From UBA9676 sp036522155 (GTDB lineage Bacteria > Actinomycetota > Actinomycetes > Streptosporangiales > Streptosporangiaceae), in NCBI GenBank assembly GCA_036522155.1, contig DATDGI010000429.1, positions 1-5,265 of the forward strand: a stretch of DNA of 5,265 bases, in the 5' to 3' direction. The notes under the pieces are model-generated. The model ran no database searches. It had not been told where the DNA came from and saw nothing but the letters and a program-made list of their open reading frames with translations. Numbering within the stretch: position 1 is the first letter of the stretch; each line of letters starts with the position of its first letter. Positions 1-5,265 of this stretch are shown here, piece after piece. The translations under genes were made by a program, and so were the position numbers.

Positions 1-99
1 GGGAGGCAGGCGTCCCCCCACCTGGCACCTGGGCAAGGTGAGGGTGCCTGTGCGGCTGGCCCGGCGGGCCTGGTATCGCGGGCCTGCCAGGAGTACAAC
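1..99. repeat. Left copy of 99-bp perfect direct repeat (probable long target duplication)
   Basis: Every base from 1 to 99 is identical to 389-487 (offset 388). The match ends at 99/487, where C at 100 faces A at 488. The left limit cannot be seen because the repeat reaches the first base of the window. The repeat directly flanks a segment with inverted-repeat ends, which suggests a target duplication made by transposition. It holds the same AGGAG (89-93) that precedes the membrane-protein gene in the right copy. Here no real gene follows: the first candidate start, TTG at 105, is followed at once by TGA. An ordinary tandem duplication or an assembly effect are the alternatives. Confidence 0.9.
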
Positions 100-112
100 C
101 CGAGTTGTGACA
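98..112 (+). repeat. Left terminal inverted repeat of the element
   Basis: ACCCGAGTTGTGACA is the reverse complement of 374-388 except for one base (G at 104 against G at 382). The matching stops abruptly inside 112/374. The first two bases, 98-99, also belong to the 99-bp direct repeat, so the true tip may be base 100. Confidence 0.65.
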
Positions 113-115
113 ATT

Positions 116-127
116 TAGTGCGCACCT
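116..127 (+). repeat. Subterminal 12-bp repeat, copy 1
   Basis: TAGTGCGCACCT recurs exactly at 299-310 in the same orientation. Its core GTGCGCAC is a perfect 8-bp palindrome, so the copies also act as inverted repeats. Subterminal repeats are common transposase-binding sites, but that role is inferred here. Confidence 0.5.
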
Positions 128-298
128 GAACTGCGGTGGAAGCAACTCCACCTGCGCGCCGTCGTGCGCCGACCCCAAATGCTCGATCTAGCGCGAGCCG
201 CGGTGCGAGGAGTACACGATCTGCACGGCCGTCGCGCCCGACGACGTCTTCACCGTCCGCACATACGGGGACACCAGGCAACCATACGGGCACCCGCC

Positions 299-310
299 TA
301 GTGCGCACCT
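299..310 (+). repeat. Subterminal 12-bp repeat, copy 2
   Basis: Exact second copy of TAGTGCGCACCT (first at 116-127). It lies about 78 bp from the right end, whereas copy 1 lies about 16 bp from the left end, so the arrangement is asymmetric. Confidence 0.5.
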
Positions 311-373
311 CCAGTCACCACAACCCGCGAAACCGCAGGTCAGCAACCCGCAAGATCACTCAGGCCGAGATCG

Positions 374-388
374 TGTCACAAGTCGGGT
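374..388 (-). repeat. Right terminal inverted repeat of the element
   Basis: TGTCACAAGTCGGGT pairs with 98-112 in inverted orientation, 14 of 15. It abuts the right copy of the 99-bp direct repeat at 389. If the tip is really at 386, the flanking duplication would be 101 bp and its left copy would start two bases before the window. Confidence 0.65.
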
Positions 389-487
389 GGGAGGCAGGCG
401 TCCCCCCACCTGGCACCTGGGCAAGGTGAGGGTGCCTGTGCGGCTGGCCCGGCGGGCCTGGTATCGCGGGCCTGCCAGGAGTACAAC
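389..487. repeat. Right copy of 99-bp direct repeat; leader of the membrane-protein gene
   Basis: Identical to 1-99. It ends seven bases before the ATG at 494 and supplies the upstream untranslated region of that gene, including the AGGAG at 477-481. It holds several short inverted repeats: GGCACC 412-417 with GGTGCC 431-436, GGCCC 446-450 with GGGCC 454-458, and CCTGG 457-461 with CCAGG 475-479. A 9-bp direct repeat GCGGGCCTG lies at 452-460 and 466-474. No clear -35/-10 promoter is visible. This side probably represents the original, uninterrupted gene leader. Confidence 0.88.
477..481 (+). promoter_or_regulatory. Probable ribosome binding site, partly paired in a leader hairpin
   Basis: AGGAG lies 12 bases before the ATG at 494, slightly longer than the usual 5-9. 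A second, weaker AGGA (488-491) sits too close to the start. The CCAGG at 475-479 overlaps the site and can pair with CCTGG at 457-461, which could partly mask it. This is weak support for controlled translation, not proof. Confidence 0.45.
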
Positions 488-493
488 AGGACT

Positions 494-922
494 ATGAAGA
501 CGGCGCCCGCTCTGGCGCTGATAGCGGTCGGCGCGATCCTCGCGTTCGCTGTGCACGCTGACCTGAGGTTCTTCAGTTTCCAGATCGCCGGGTGGGTGAT
601 CATGCTGGCCGGGATCGCGGGGCTGGTGATCCCCCGCCGCGGTTACGGCTGGGTGCGCCGCGTCACCCGCCGCCCGCGCGCCGCGGTTGGGTCTGGCGGT
701 GATCGGCGGCCGCGCCGGGTGGCCCGCCGCGCCGGCACCCGCGGCCCCCATTCGTGGGTCCGCACCCCCACCCCCACCGGCTGGAGGTACCGCCGCCGGC
801 CAAGCCCGGCAGCGGTGCCGTCCCTGCCCCCTGACCCCGCAGCCGGGGAAGCGGTGGACGGTACCGCGCCGGGCCCGGGCCCGCCTGATGAGACCGTTGA
901 GGAGGAGTTCTTCCAGGAATAG
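494..922 (+). CDS. Small membrane protein with two N-terminal helices (hypothetical, actinobacterial)
   Basis: A 142-residue protein of unknown function. Two hydrophobic segments are visible at about residues 5-20 and 29-46, joined by a short loop (HADLRFFS). They form a helical hairpin in the cytoplasmic membrane and are followed by RRGYGW at 48-53. The middle (about 54-102) is rich in Arg, Pro and Gly and strongly basic, so by the positive-inside rule it should be cytoplasmic. The tail is acidic (DETVEEEFFQE, 132-142). From memory, actinomycetes carry short proteins with this layout (two helices, RRGYGW-like motif, basic linker, acidic end), some under DUF6458-like names; the exact family is uncertain. 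The ATG is chosen because it starts the first hydrophobic segment and has AGGAG upstream. Its leader is duplicated by the adjacent element, yet the gene is intact. A transposase relic follows 27 bases after its stop. No catalytic motif is seen. Confidence 0.75.
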   Translation: MKTAPALALIAVGAILAFAVHADLRFFSFQIAGWVIMLAGIAGLVIPRRGYGWVRRVTRRPRAAVGSGGDRRPRRVARRAGTRGPHSWVRTPTPTGWRYRRRPSPAAVPSLPPDPAAGEAVDGTAPGPGPPDETVEEEFFQE

Positions 923-949
923 CCCCCTGGCACGCTCACTTACCGCAGA

Positions 950-1099
950 ACCATCCGCCGGGACTACCCCCGCCGCACCGACTTCAACGCGATCACGCAG
1001 AGTGACCTCGATGATGTCGCCGCCGAGCTCAACGACCGCCCCCGGCAAACCCTGGGATGGAAGACACCATGTCAGGCACTGGATGAGGCGTTGCGATGA
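950..1099 (+). pseudogene. IS30-family transposase, C-terminal remnant
   Basis: Reading from 950 to the TGA at 1097-1099 gives about 49 residues that match the end of IS30-family transposases. DYPRRTDFN is followed by ITQSDLDDVAAELNDRPR (about 992-1045) and QTLGWKTPCQALDEAL. The signature is the (Y/F)PxxTDF turn, the AAELNxRPRxTLGW block with its last catalytic-domain helix, and the TPxxAL tail. The full protein is usually over 300 residues; the N-terminal DNA-binding region and most of the DDE core are absent, and no start codon or upstream homology is seen. It is therefore a dead fragment, probably left by deletion. It lies in the same frame as the membrane-protein gene, separated from it by that gene's TAG at 920-922. 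Its upstream boundary is uncertain by about 20 bases. Confidence 0.8.
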
Positions 1100-1113
1100 C
1101 CCCCTGAGACCAA
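1088..1113 (+). repeat. Possible right inverted-repeat end of the IS30 remnant
   Basis: The bases around the transposase stop (GTTGCGATGACCCCCTGAGA starting at 1090) resemble the terminal repeats of actinobacterial IS30 elements, which often overlap or closely follow the transposase stop. This is from memory and there is no left end in the window to pair it with, so the boundary is only a suggestion. Confidence 0.3.
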
Positions 1114-1169
1114 GGTGCGTGCGTGCATGTTGAGGACATGACCGAGCGGATGACAGCGGGCCAGCATCC
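1100..1169. other. Intergenic tail between IS30 remnant and convergent synthetase gene
   Basis: This 70-bp stretch holds a (GTGC)3 run at 1115-1126 and two small stem-loops: CATGT 1126-1130 with ACATG 1136-1140, and GGATG 1148-1152 with CATCC 1165-1169. The second sits directly after the synthetase stop codon (complement of 1170-1172) and could be a weak transcription end for that minus-strand gene. The stem is only 5 bp, the loop is 12, and no T-run follows, so I do not call a terminator. Confidence 0.4.
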
Positions 1170-2942
1170 TTACCGGTCGGTGAGCTGTTTCAGGTTAGGG
1201 AAGTCCTCTTCCCAGAACTCGGTGACCCCCCGCACCCCCGGTGGCGCGCCCGCGGCGGCCGGGCCGAGCCGGCTGGTCTCCTGCTCCCGTAGCTCCACCC
1301 GGCGGATCTTGCCCGAAATCGTCTTGGGCAGCTCGGCGAACTCCAGCCGCCGGACCCGCTTGTACGGGGCGAGCCGCTCACGCGCGTAGGCCAGGATGGC
1401 CAGCGCGGTCTCCGCCGTCGGGTCCGCGCCCGCCACCAGCGCCACGTACGCCTTGGGCACGGCCAGCCGGACCGGATCGGGGGAGGGGACCACGGCCGCC
1501 TCGGCCACCGCCGCATGCTCGATGAGCACGCTCTCCAGCTCGAACGGTGAGATCCGGTAGTCCGACGCCTTGAACACGTCGTCGGTCCGGCCGACGTAGG
1601 TGAGGTAGCCGTCGCCGTCGCGGGTGGCGACGTCGCCGGTGTGGTAGTACCCGCCCCGCATCGCGTCGGCCGCCCGCTCCGGGTCGCCCAGGTAACCGGT
1701 CATCAGGCCGAGCGGGCGGCGGGACAGGTCGAGGCAGATCTCGCCCTCACCGGCGAGCTCGCCGGTGACCGGGTCGACCAGCACGACGGCGTAGCCGGGC
1801 AGCGGGCGGCCCATCGAGCCGGGCTTGACCGGCTGGCCGGGGGAGTTGCCGATCTGGGCGGTGGTCTCGGTCTGCCCGTAGCCGTCCCGGACGGTGATGT
1901 CCCACGCCCGGCGGACCTGCTCGATCACCTCCGGGTTCAGCGGCTCGCCGGCCGCGACGCATTCGCGCAGGCTGCTCACGTCGGCGGCGGCCAGGTCGGA
2001 CTGGATCAGCATCCGCCAGACGGTCGGCGGCGCGCAGAACGAGGTCACCTGGCACTCGCCGAGCGCGGCCAGCAGCGCGTCCGGGCTGAACCGCTCGTGA
2101 CCGAGGATCAGCGCGGTCGCCGCGGCGTTCCAGGGCGCGAACACGTTGCTCCAGGCGTGCTTGGCCCAGCCCGGTGAGGAGATGTTCAGGTGCACGTCCC
2201 CGGGCTGGAGACCGATCCAGTACATGGTGGACAGGTGCCCGGCCGGGTAGGAGGCGTGGGTATGCTCCACCAGTTTGGGCTGCGCGGTGGTGCCGGAGGT
2301 GAAGTAGAGCAGCAGCGGGTCGCTGGCCCGGGTGACGCCGTCGGCGGTGAACTCCTGCGGTGCGCGGTACGACTCGGTGTACCGGTGCCAGTTGCCCGTC
2401 CCCCCGGCCGGCGTCTCCGAGGGCCTGGCGCCGGGGTCGACCAGGACGCGGGTCCAGTCACCTGGCAGGCCCGCGAACCTGTCTTTCATGGACGCCTCGG
2501 CGACCACGTGCCGGACCTCGCCGCGGGCGATCCGGTCAGCGATATCCTCCGGGCCGAGCAGGGTGGAGGCCGGGATCATGACCACGCCCAGCTTGATCGC
2601 CGCCAGGATGACCTCCCACAGCGGGGCGATGTTGCCGAGCATCAGCAGCAGCCGGTCACCCCGCCGGGCCCCGAGCCCGCGCAGCCAGTTGGCGACCTGG
2701 CCGGAGCGCGCGGCCAGCTCGCCGTAGCTGAGCCGGGCCTCGGCGCTGCCACCGGTGATGCGCAGCGCGTCCCGGCGGGGGTGCTCGGCCGCGATCGCGT
2801 CGAACCAGTCCAGCGCCCAGTTGAACTCATCCAGCTGCGGCCAGGCGAATTCGCCGGTGGCGGCGGTGTAATCGTCACGATGGCGCAGCAGGAGGTCACG
2901 GGCGGCGCGGAAGGCGGCCGCCGACGGGGATTGTCCGGTCAT
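1170..2942 (-). CDS. AMP-forming acyl-CoA synthetase (MACS-like)
   Basis: A 590-residue cytoplasmic enzyme of the ANL adenylate-forming superfamily. It should activate a carboxylic acid with ATP to acyl-AMP and then form the CoA thioester. The signature motifs appear in order: phosphate loop YFTSGTTAQPK (213-223), AGEPLNP (331-337) and YGQTET (355-360) of the adenine pocket, YHTGD (433-437) with the ribose-binding Asp, the hinge region GRTDDVFKASDYRISPFELE (451-470), and PKTISGKIRR (539-548) with catalytic Lys545. Length suits medium-chain-like synthetases (about 540-600). Overall sequence, such as GHLSTMYWIGLQPGDVHLNISSPGWAKHAWSN and the EFWEEDFPNLK end, fits a group common in actinomycetes whose natural acid is not settled; the substrate cannot be read here. 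The ATG at 2942 is preferred because the 40 residues added by an upstream in-frame ATG (3062) are low-complexity and unlike the family. No good Shine-Dalgarno precedes it. It is divergent from the helicase gene and stands alone. Confidence 0.95.
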   Translation of the reverse strand: MTGQSPSAAAFRAARDLLLRHRDDYTAATGEFAWPQLDEFNWALDWFDAIAAEHPRRDALRITGGSAEARLSYGELAARSGQVANWLRGLGARRGDRLLLMLGNIAPLWEVILAAIKLGVVMIPASTLLGPEDIADRIARGEVRHVVAEASMKDRFAGLPGDWTRVLVDPGARPSETPAGGTGNWHRYTESYRAPQEFTADGVTRASDPLLLYFTSGTTAQPKLVEHTHASYPAGHLSTMYWIGLQPGDVHLNISSPGWAKHAWSNVFAPWNAAATALILGHERFSPDALLAALGECQVTSFCAPPTVWRMLIQSDLAAADVSSLRECVAAGEPLNPEVIEQVRRAWDITVRDGYGQTETTAQIGNSPGQPVKPGSMGRPLPGYAVVLVDPVTGELAGEGEICLDLSRRPLGLMTGYLGDPERAADAMRGGYYHTGDVATRDGDGYLTYVGRTDDVFKASDYRISPFELESVLIEHAAVAEAAVVPSPDPVRLAVPKAYVALVAGADPTAETALAILAYARERLAPYKRVRRLEFAELPKTISGKIRRVELREQETSRLGPAAAGAPPGVRGVTEFWEEDFPNLKQLTDR

Positions 2943-3145
2943 GGGATCATCGTCGCAGTTCCGGCGGCACCGCGGGAGCCCCTGGTGCGGCTGGACGATG
3001 AGCCCCAGGCGAGGACCGCGGCCAGGCCGGACAGATGCTCGACCGGGAAGGCCGGCGCCCATGAAACCGCCATTACCCGGGCGCCGGGGTGACCTTCGTC
3101 TTACCGTTCCGCGGCGCCGTCCGGGCCGCGCGGTAGCGTTCAGTC
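2943..3145. promoter_or_regulatory. Divergent intergenic region between synthetase and helicase genes
   Basis: These 203 bp separate two oppositely transcribed genes and must hold both promoters. On the plus side a TAGCGT hexamer precedes the helicase start. On the minus side I see no convincing -10 or -35 for the synthetase and no clear ribosome binding site. No operator-like long palindrome or riboswitch was recognised. An open frame continues upstream of the synthetase start but looks non-coding. Confidence 0.6.
3134..3139 (+). promoter_or_regulatory. Probable -10 element of a leaderless helicase transcript
   Basis: TAGCGT fits the actinobacterial TANNNT -10 pattern and ends six bases before the GTG at 3146. 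With the usual spacing, transcription would start at or next to the first base of the start codon, giving an mRNA without a leader. No Shine-Dalgarno is present, which agrees. No good -35 is seen about 17 bp upstream, in a GC-only stretch. Confidence 0.5.
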
Positions 3146-5164
3146 GTGCCGTCCCAGCCCAGCCAGTCCGCCCTGCTCGCCGCCGCGGTGGCGGGCATCG
3201 GGGGCTCAGACCGGCCCGGGCAGCAGGCGATGGCCGCCGCCGTGGAGCAGTCGATCACGACCGGCGAGCACCTCGCGGTCCAGGCCGGGACCGGCACCGG
3301 CAAGTCGCTCGCCTACCTGGTGCCCGCGGTGGCCCACGCGGCCAGCACCGGCTCGTCCGTGGTCGTGGCGACGGCCACCATTGCCCTTCAGCGCCAGCTG
3401 ATCGACCGTGATCTGCCGAAGCTGGCGGTGGCGCTGGAGCCGCTGCTCGGCCGGCCGCCGACGTTCGCGATCCTGAAGGGCCGCGGCAACTATCTGTGCC
3501 TGCACCGGCTGCGCACCGGCCCGCCCGACGACCCGGCCGAGACCTTGTTCGACCCGGCCGTCGTGTCGGCCGTCGGGCAGCAGGTCCGGCGGCTCGGTGA
3601 GTGGGCGGCCAGCACCAGCACCGGCGACCGGGACGAGCTTGTGCCCGGGGTGGAGGACCGGGCCTGGCGCCAGGTGTCGGTGAGCGCCCGCGAGTGCCTG
3701 GGTGCACAACGCTGCCCCTTCGGTTCCCCCTGTTTCGCCGAACGCGCGCGGGAGGCGGCCGGGCGGGTGGACATCGTGGTCACCAACCACGCGCTGCTCG
3801 CGATCGACGCGCTGGAGGACTTCGGCGTGCTGCCCGGCCACGACGTGGTGATCATCGACGAGGCGCACGACCTGGTCAACCGGGTCACCTCGGCGGCCGC
3901 CGCCGAACTGTCCGCCCCGGCGATCGAGACGGCGGCCCGCCGGTGCGGCCGGGTGCTGACGGCGGAGGCGGCGGCCCCGCTGCGGGAGGCGGGCGAGGCG
4001 GCCGGGAAGGTCCTGGCCGACATCCCGGCGGGGCGGATCGACGACCTGCCCGAACCGCTCGCGGCGGTGCTGGCCACGGTCCGCGACGCCGCAGCCGCGT
4101 GCGCCGCCCAGGCCCGGTCCGCTACCGGGGAAAATGCCGATGATGCCGAACGGCTGGCGGCCGGGCGCGCCGCCCTGGCCCTGCTGGACGAGGTGAGTGG
4201 CACGGCCGACCGGGTCCTGGCCGGGTTCGGGCCGGATATCGCCAGCCGGCCGGACGTGGTGTGGGTGGACCGGCCGGCCGACCCCGATGCCCGGCGGCCG
4301 CCCACCCTGCGGGCCGCGCCACTGGACGTCGGCGGCCTGCTGGCCGAACGGCTGTTCCGCCGCCAGACGGTGGTGCTGACGTCGGCCACGCTGGCGCTCG
4401 GCGGGACGTTCGAGCCGCTCGCCCGGCAGTGGGGCCTGCCCGCGAGCACGCAGTCGGCCAGTGAGACGGATGTTCCCGATGGGCTGGCCTGGGCCGGGCT
4501 GGATGTCGGCTCGCCGTTCGACCATGCGCGCAGCGGCATCCTCTACATCGCCCGCCAGCTCCCGCCGCCCGGCCGGGACGGCCTGCCCGAGGCCTACCTC
4601 ACCGAACTGCGGGAGCTGATCGAGGCCGGGGGTGGCCGCACGCTCGGCCTGTTCTCGTCCATGCGCGCGGCCAAGCAGGCGGCGGAACGGCTGCGCGGCG
4701 AGGTCGGCCCGCAGCTGCTGTGCCAGGGCGATGACGCCACCGCGGAGCTGGTCCGCCGGTTCACCGAGGACGAGACAAGCTGCCTGTTCGGCACCTTGTC
4801 GCTATGGCAGGGCGTGGACGTGCCGGGCCGCCCGCTGCAACTGGTGGTGATCGACCGGATCCCGTTCCCCCGCCCGGACGACCCGCTCGCCTCGGCCCGG
4901 CAGCGGGCGGTCGAGGCCCGTGGCGGCAACGGGTTCATGGCGGTGGCGGCCACCCAGGCCGCGCTGCTGCTGGCGCAGGGCTCAGGCCGGCTGCTGCGCA
5001 CCACGCAGGACCGGGGGATGGTCGCGGTCCTGGACCCGCGGCTGGCCACCGCCCGCTACAGCGGCTTCCTGCGGGCGTCGCTGCCGCCGTTCTGGGTCAC
5101 CACCGACCCAGGCATCGCCCGCGCCGCCCTGCGCCGCCTCGCCGAGCCAGCCGCGGACCGGTGA
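3146..5164 (+). CDS. dinG: ATP-dependent DNA helicase, DinG/XPD-like with iron-sulfur cluster
   Basis: A complete 672-residue superfamily 2 helicase of the XPD/DinG group. These enzymes unwind DNA 5' to 3' and clear R-loops, D-loops or G-quadruplexes during repair and replication. Motifs in order: RPGQQAM (23-29, Q-motif-like), Walker A AGTGTGKS (47-54), motif Ia VVATATIALQRQL (73-85), TNHALL (213-218), DEAH box (238-241), LTSATL (411-416), GTLSLWQGVDVPG (549-561, motif V) and QGSGRLLRT (611-619, motif VI). Four cysteines, C118, C184, C190 and C196, lie between Walker A and the DEAH box with the one-then-three layout of the DinG/XPD 4Fe-4S cluster, so the cluster should be present. The Ala-rich part at about 245-350 corresponds to the arch region. 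GTG at 3146 is chosen because the Q-motif follows at the expected distance and a -10 hexamer sits directly upstream; no Shine-Dalgarno is visible. No SOS box is recognised. Its stop overlaps the next start (TGATG). The symbol denotes the family; the paralog could equally be called YoaA-like. Confidence 0.95.
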   Translation: MPSQPSQSALLAAAVAGIGGSDRPGQQAMAAAVEQSITTGEHLAVQAGTGTGKSLAYLVPAVAHAASTGSSVVVATATIALQRQLIDRDLPKLAVALEPLLGRPPTFAILKGRGNYLCLHRLRTGPPDDPAETLFDPAVVSAVGQQVRRLGEWAASTSTGDRDELVPGVEDRAWRQVSVSARECLGAQRCPFGSPCFAERAREAAGRVDIVVTNHALLAIDALEDFGVLPGHDVVIIDEAHDLVNRVTSAAAAELSAPAIETAARRCGRVLTAEAAAPLREAGEAAGKVLADIPAGRIDDLPEPLAAVLATVRDAAAACAAQARSATGENADDAERLAAGRAALALLDEVSGTADRVLAGFGPDIASRPDVVWVDRPADPDARRPPTLRAAPLDVGGLLAERLFRRQTVVLTSATLALGGTFEPLARQWGLPASTQSASETDVPDGLAWAGLDVGSPFDHARSGILYIARQLPPPGRDGLPEAYLTELRELIEAGGGRTLGLFSSMRAAKQAAERLRGEVGPQLLCQGDDATAELVRRFTEDETSCLFGTLSLWQGVDVPGRPLQLVVIDRIPFPRPDDPLASARQRAVEARGGNGFMAVAATQAALLLAQGSGRLLRTTQDRGMVAVLDPRLATARYSGFLRASLPPFWVTTDPGIARAALRRLAEPAADR

Positions 5165-5265
5165 TGGCCCCGCCCCAGCCGGGGCGGCAGCCCGGTCCCG
5201 TACAGGTGAGCGCCGGGCCGCTGGCCTTCGACCAGACCGTGATCTTGCGCTGGACCGGTGCCGCC
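5164..5265 (+). CDS. Start of a downstream gene, truncated by the window edge (unknown product)
   Basis: The ATG at 5164 overlaps the helicase TGA by one base (TGATG), the classic layout for translational coupling in actinomycete operons. The frame stays open for the 34 codons up to the window end: a Pro/Gly/Gln-rich start (MAPPQPGRQPGP), then VQVSAGPLAFDQTVILRWTGAA, which could be a beta-strand-rich domain. I do not recognise the family from so little. A 7-bp GC hairpin lies in codons 3-8, which is odd for a coding start and leaves room for a later start (GTG at 5206) or for no gene at all. Confidence 0.5.
   Translation, partial: MAPPQPGRQPGPVQVSAGPLAFDQTVILRWTGAA
5170..5187 (+). other. GC hairpin just after the helicase stop
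   Basis: CCGCCCC (5170-5176) and GGGGCGG (5181-5187) form a perfect 7-bp stem with a four-base loop AGCC. No T-run follows. It could lower read-through from the helicase gene, or act as a structure at the start of the overlapping frame. It could also be chance in such GC-rich DNA. Confidence 0.4.

Larger units (their letters stand above)
100..388. mobile_element. MITE-like non-autonomous element with terminal inverted repeats
   Basis: The segment of about 289 bp between the two 99-bp direct repeats has ends that are inverted repeats of each other: ACCCGAGTTGTGACA at 98-112 and TGTCACAAGTCGGGT at 374-388, 14 of 15 matching. The exact ends are uncertain by about two bases, because the outer AC/GT may belong to the element or to the duplicated flank. 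A 12-bp motif, TAGTGCGCACCT, occurs twice inside (116-127 and 299-310) and contains the palindrome GTGCGCAC. No credible transposase is encoded. One frame carries a cluster of cysteine codons broken by a TAG. Known biology: most insertion sequences duplicate 2-15 bp, but IS1634/IS1549-type elements can duplicate up to hundreds of bp. Inference: this is a deleted derivative of such an element, mobilised in trans. The family name is a guess from duplication length only. Confidence 0.6.

Noticed and set aside
136..429. Plus-strand GTG-started frame of 97 codons in the element
   Set aside because: It runs from the element into the direct repeat, is Arg/Ser/Thr/Pro-rich, and has no good ribosome binding site or known match.
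1..487. CRISPR array or tandem satellite
   Set aside because: Only two copies of a 99-bp unit separated by 289 bp; no short regular repeats or spacers.
356..1048. Minus-strand open frame of 230 codons across the membrane-protein gene and IS30 remnant
   Set aside because: It crosses two unrelated plus-strand sequences and the repeat boundary, and has no recognisable domain.
2943..3062. Longer synthetase start at 3062 adding 40 residues
   Set aside because: The extension is Arg/Gly/Pro-rich and unlike the family N-terminus; the start at 2942 leads straight into the family-like ARDLLLRHRDDY region.
2190..3092. Plus-strand open frame opposite the synthetase (300 codons)
   Set aside because: Antisense to the synthetase, no domain, composition typical of a shadow frame.
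3206..4525. Long open frame on the minus strand opposite the helicase gene (439 codons)
   Set aside because: It lies wholly antisense to a gene with clear helicase motifs; its translation is rich in Arg, Gly and Pro with no recognisable domain. Such shadows are expected at this GC content.
3490..4539. Second minus-strand open frame opposite the helicase (349 codons)
   Set aside because: Ser/Ala/Arg-rich low-complexity product, antisense to a solid gene; GC artefact.
1..5265. tRNA, rRNA or known riboswitch
   Set aside because: No cloverleaf, rRNA-like block or recognised aptamer core was seen in the gene-free stretches by eye; a covariance-model scan was not possible.

Overview
The window is chromosomal DNA from a high-GC actinomycete (Actinomycetota). 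The evidence is very high GC with G/C-ending codons, an actinobacterial-type acyl-CoA synthetase, a DinG-type iron-sulfur helicase with an apparently leaderless GTG start, and a small two-helix membrane protein of a type I associate with actinomycetes. Nothing visible fixes the genus.

Left part (1-1169) is an accessory patch. A 99-bp perfect direct repeat (1-99 and 389-487) brackets a roughly 290-bp segment. The ends of that segment form a 15-bp imperfect inverted repeat (14 of 15 matching). This architecture fits a small non-autonomous transposable element (MITE-like) that made an unusually long target duplication, as is known for the IS1634/IS1549 type of insertion sequence. The right-hand copy of the repeat is also the leader and ribosome-binding region of a small two-helix membrane protein gene (494-922). 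Just behind that gene lies a relic of an IS30-family transposase: only the last 50 or so codons remain (950-1099).

Middle (1170-2942, minus strand) is an intact 590-residue AMP-forming acyl-CoA synthetase of the medium-chain-like (MACS-like) group, with all core motifs and the catalytic lysine present.

Right part (3146-5265, plus strand) begins after a 203-bp divergent intergenic region. It holds an intact 672-residue DinG/XPD-like DNA helicase with Walker A, DEAH, four cluster cysteines and the C-terminal helicase motifs. Its stop codon overlaps by one base the start of a further reading frame that runs off the window, suggesting translational coupling.

The helicase (DNA maintenance) and the synthetase (acid activation) share an intergenic region but have no obvious functional link. 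The most notable item is the 1-487 element with its long flanking repeats. The first window base coincides almost exactly with the start of the left repeat, so a contig-edge or assembly effect must be kept in mind.
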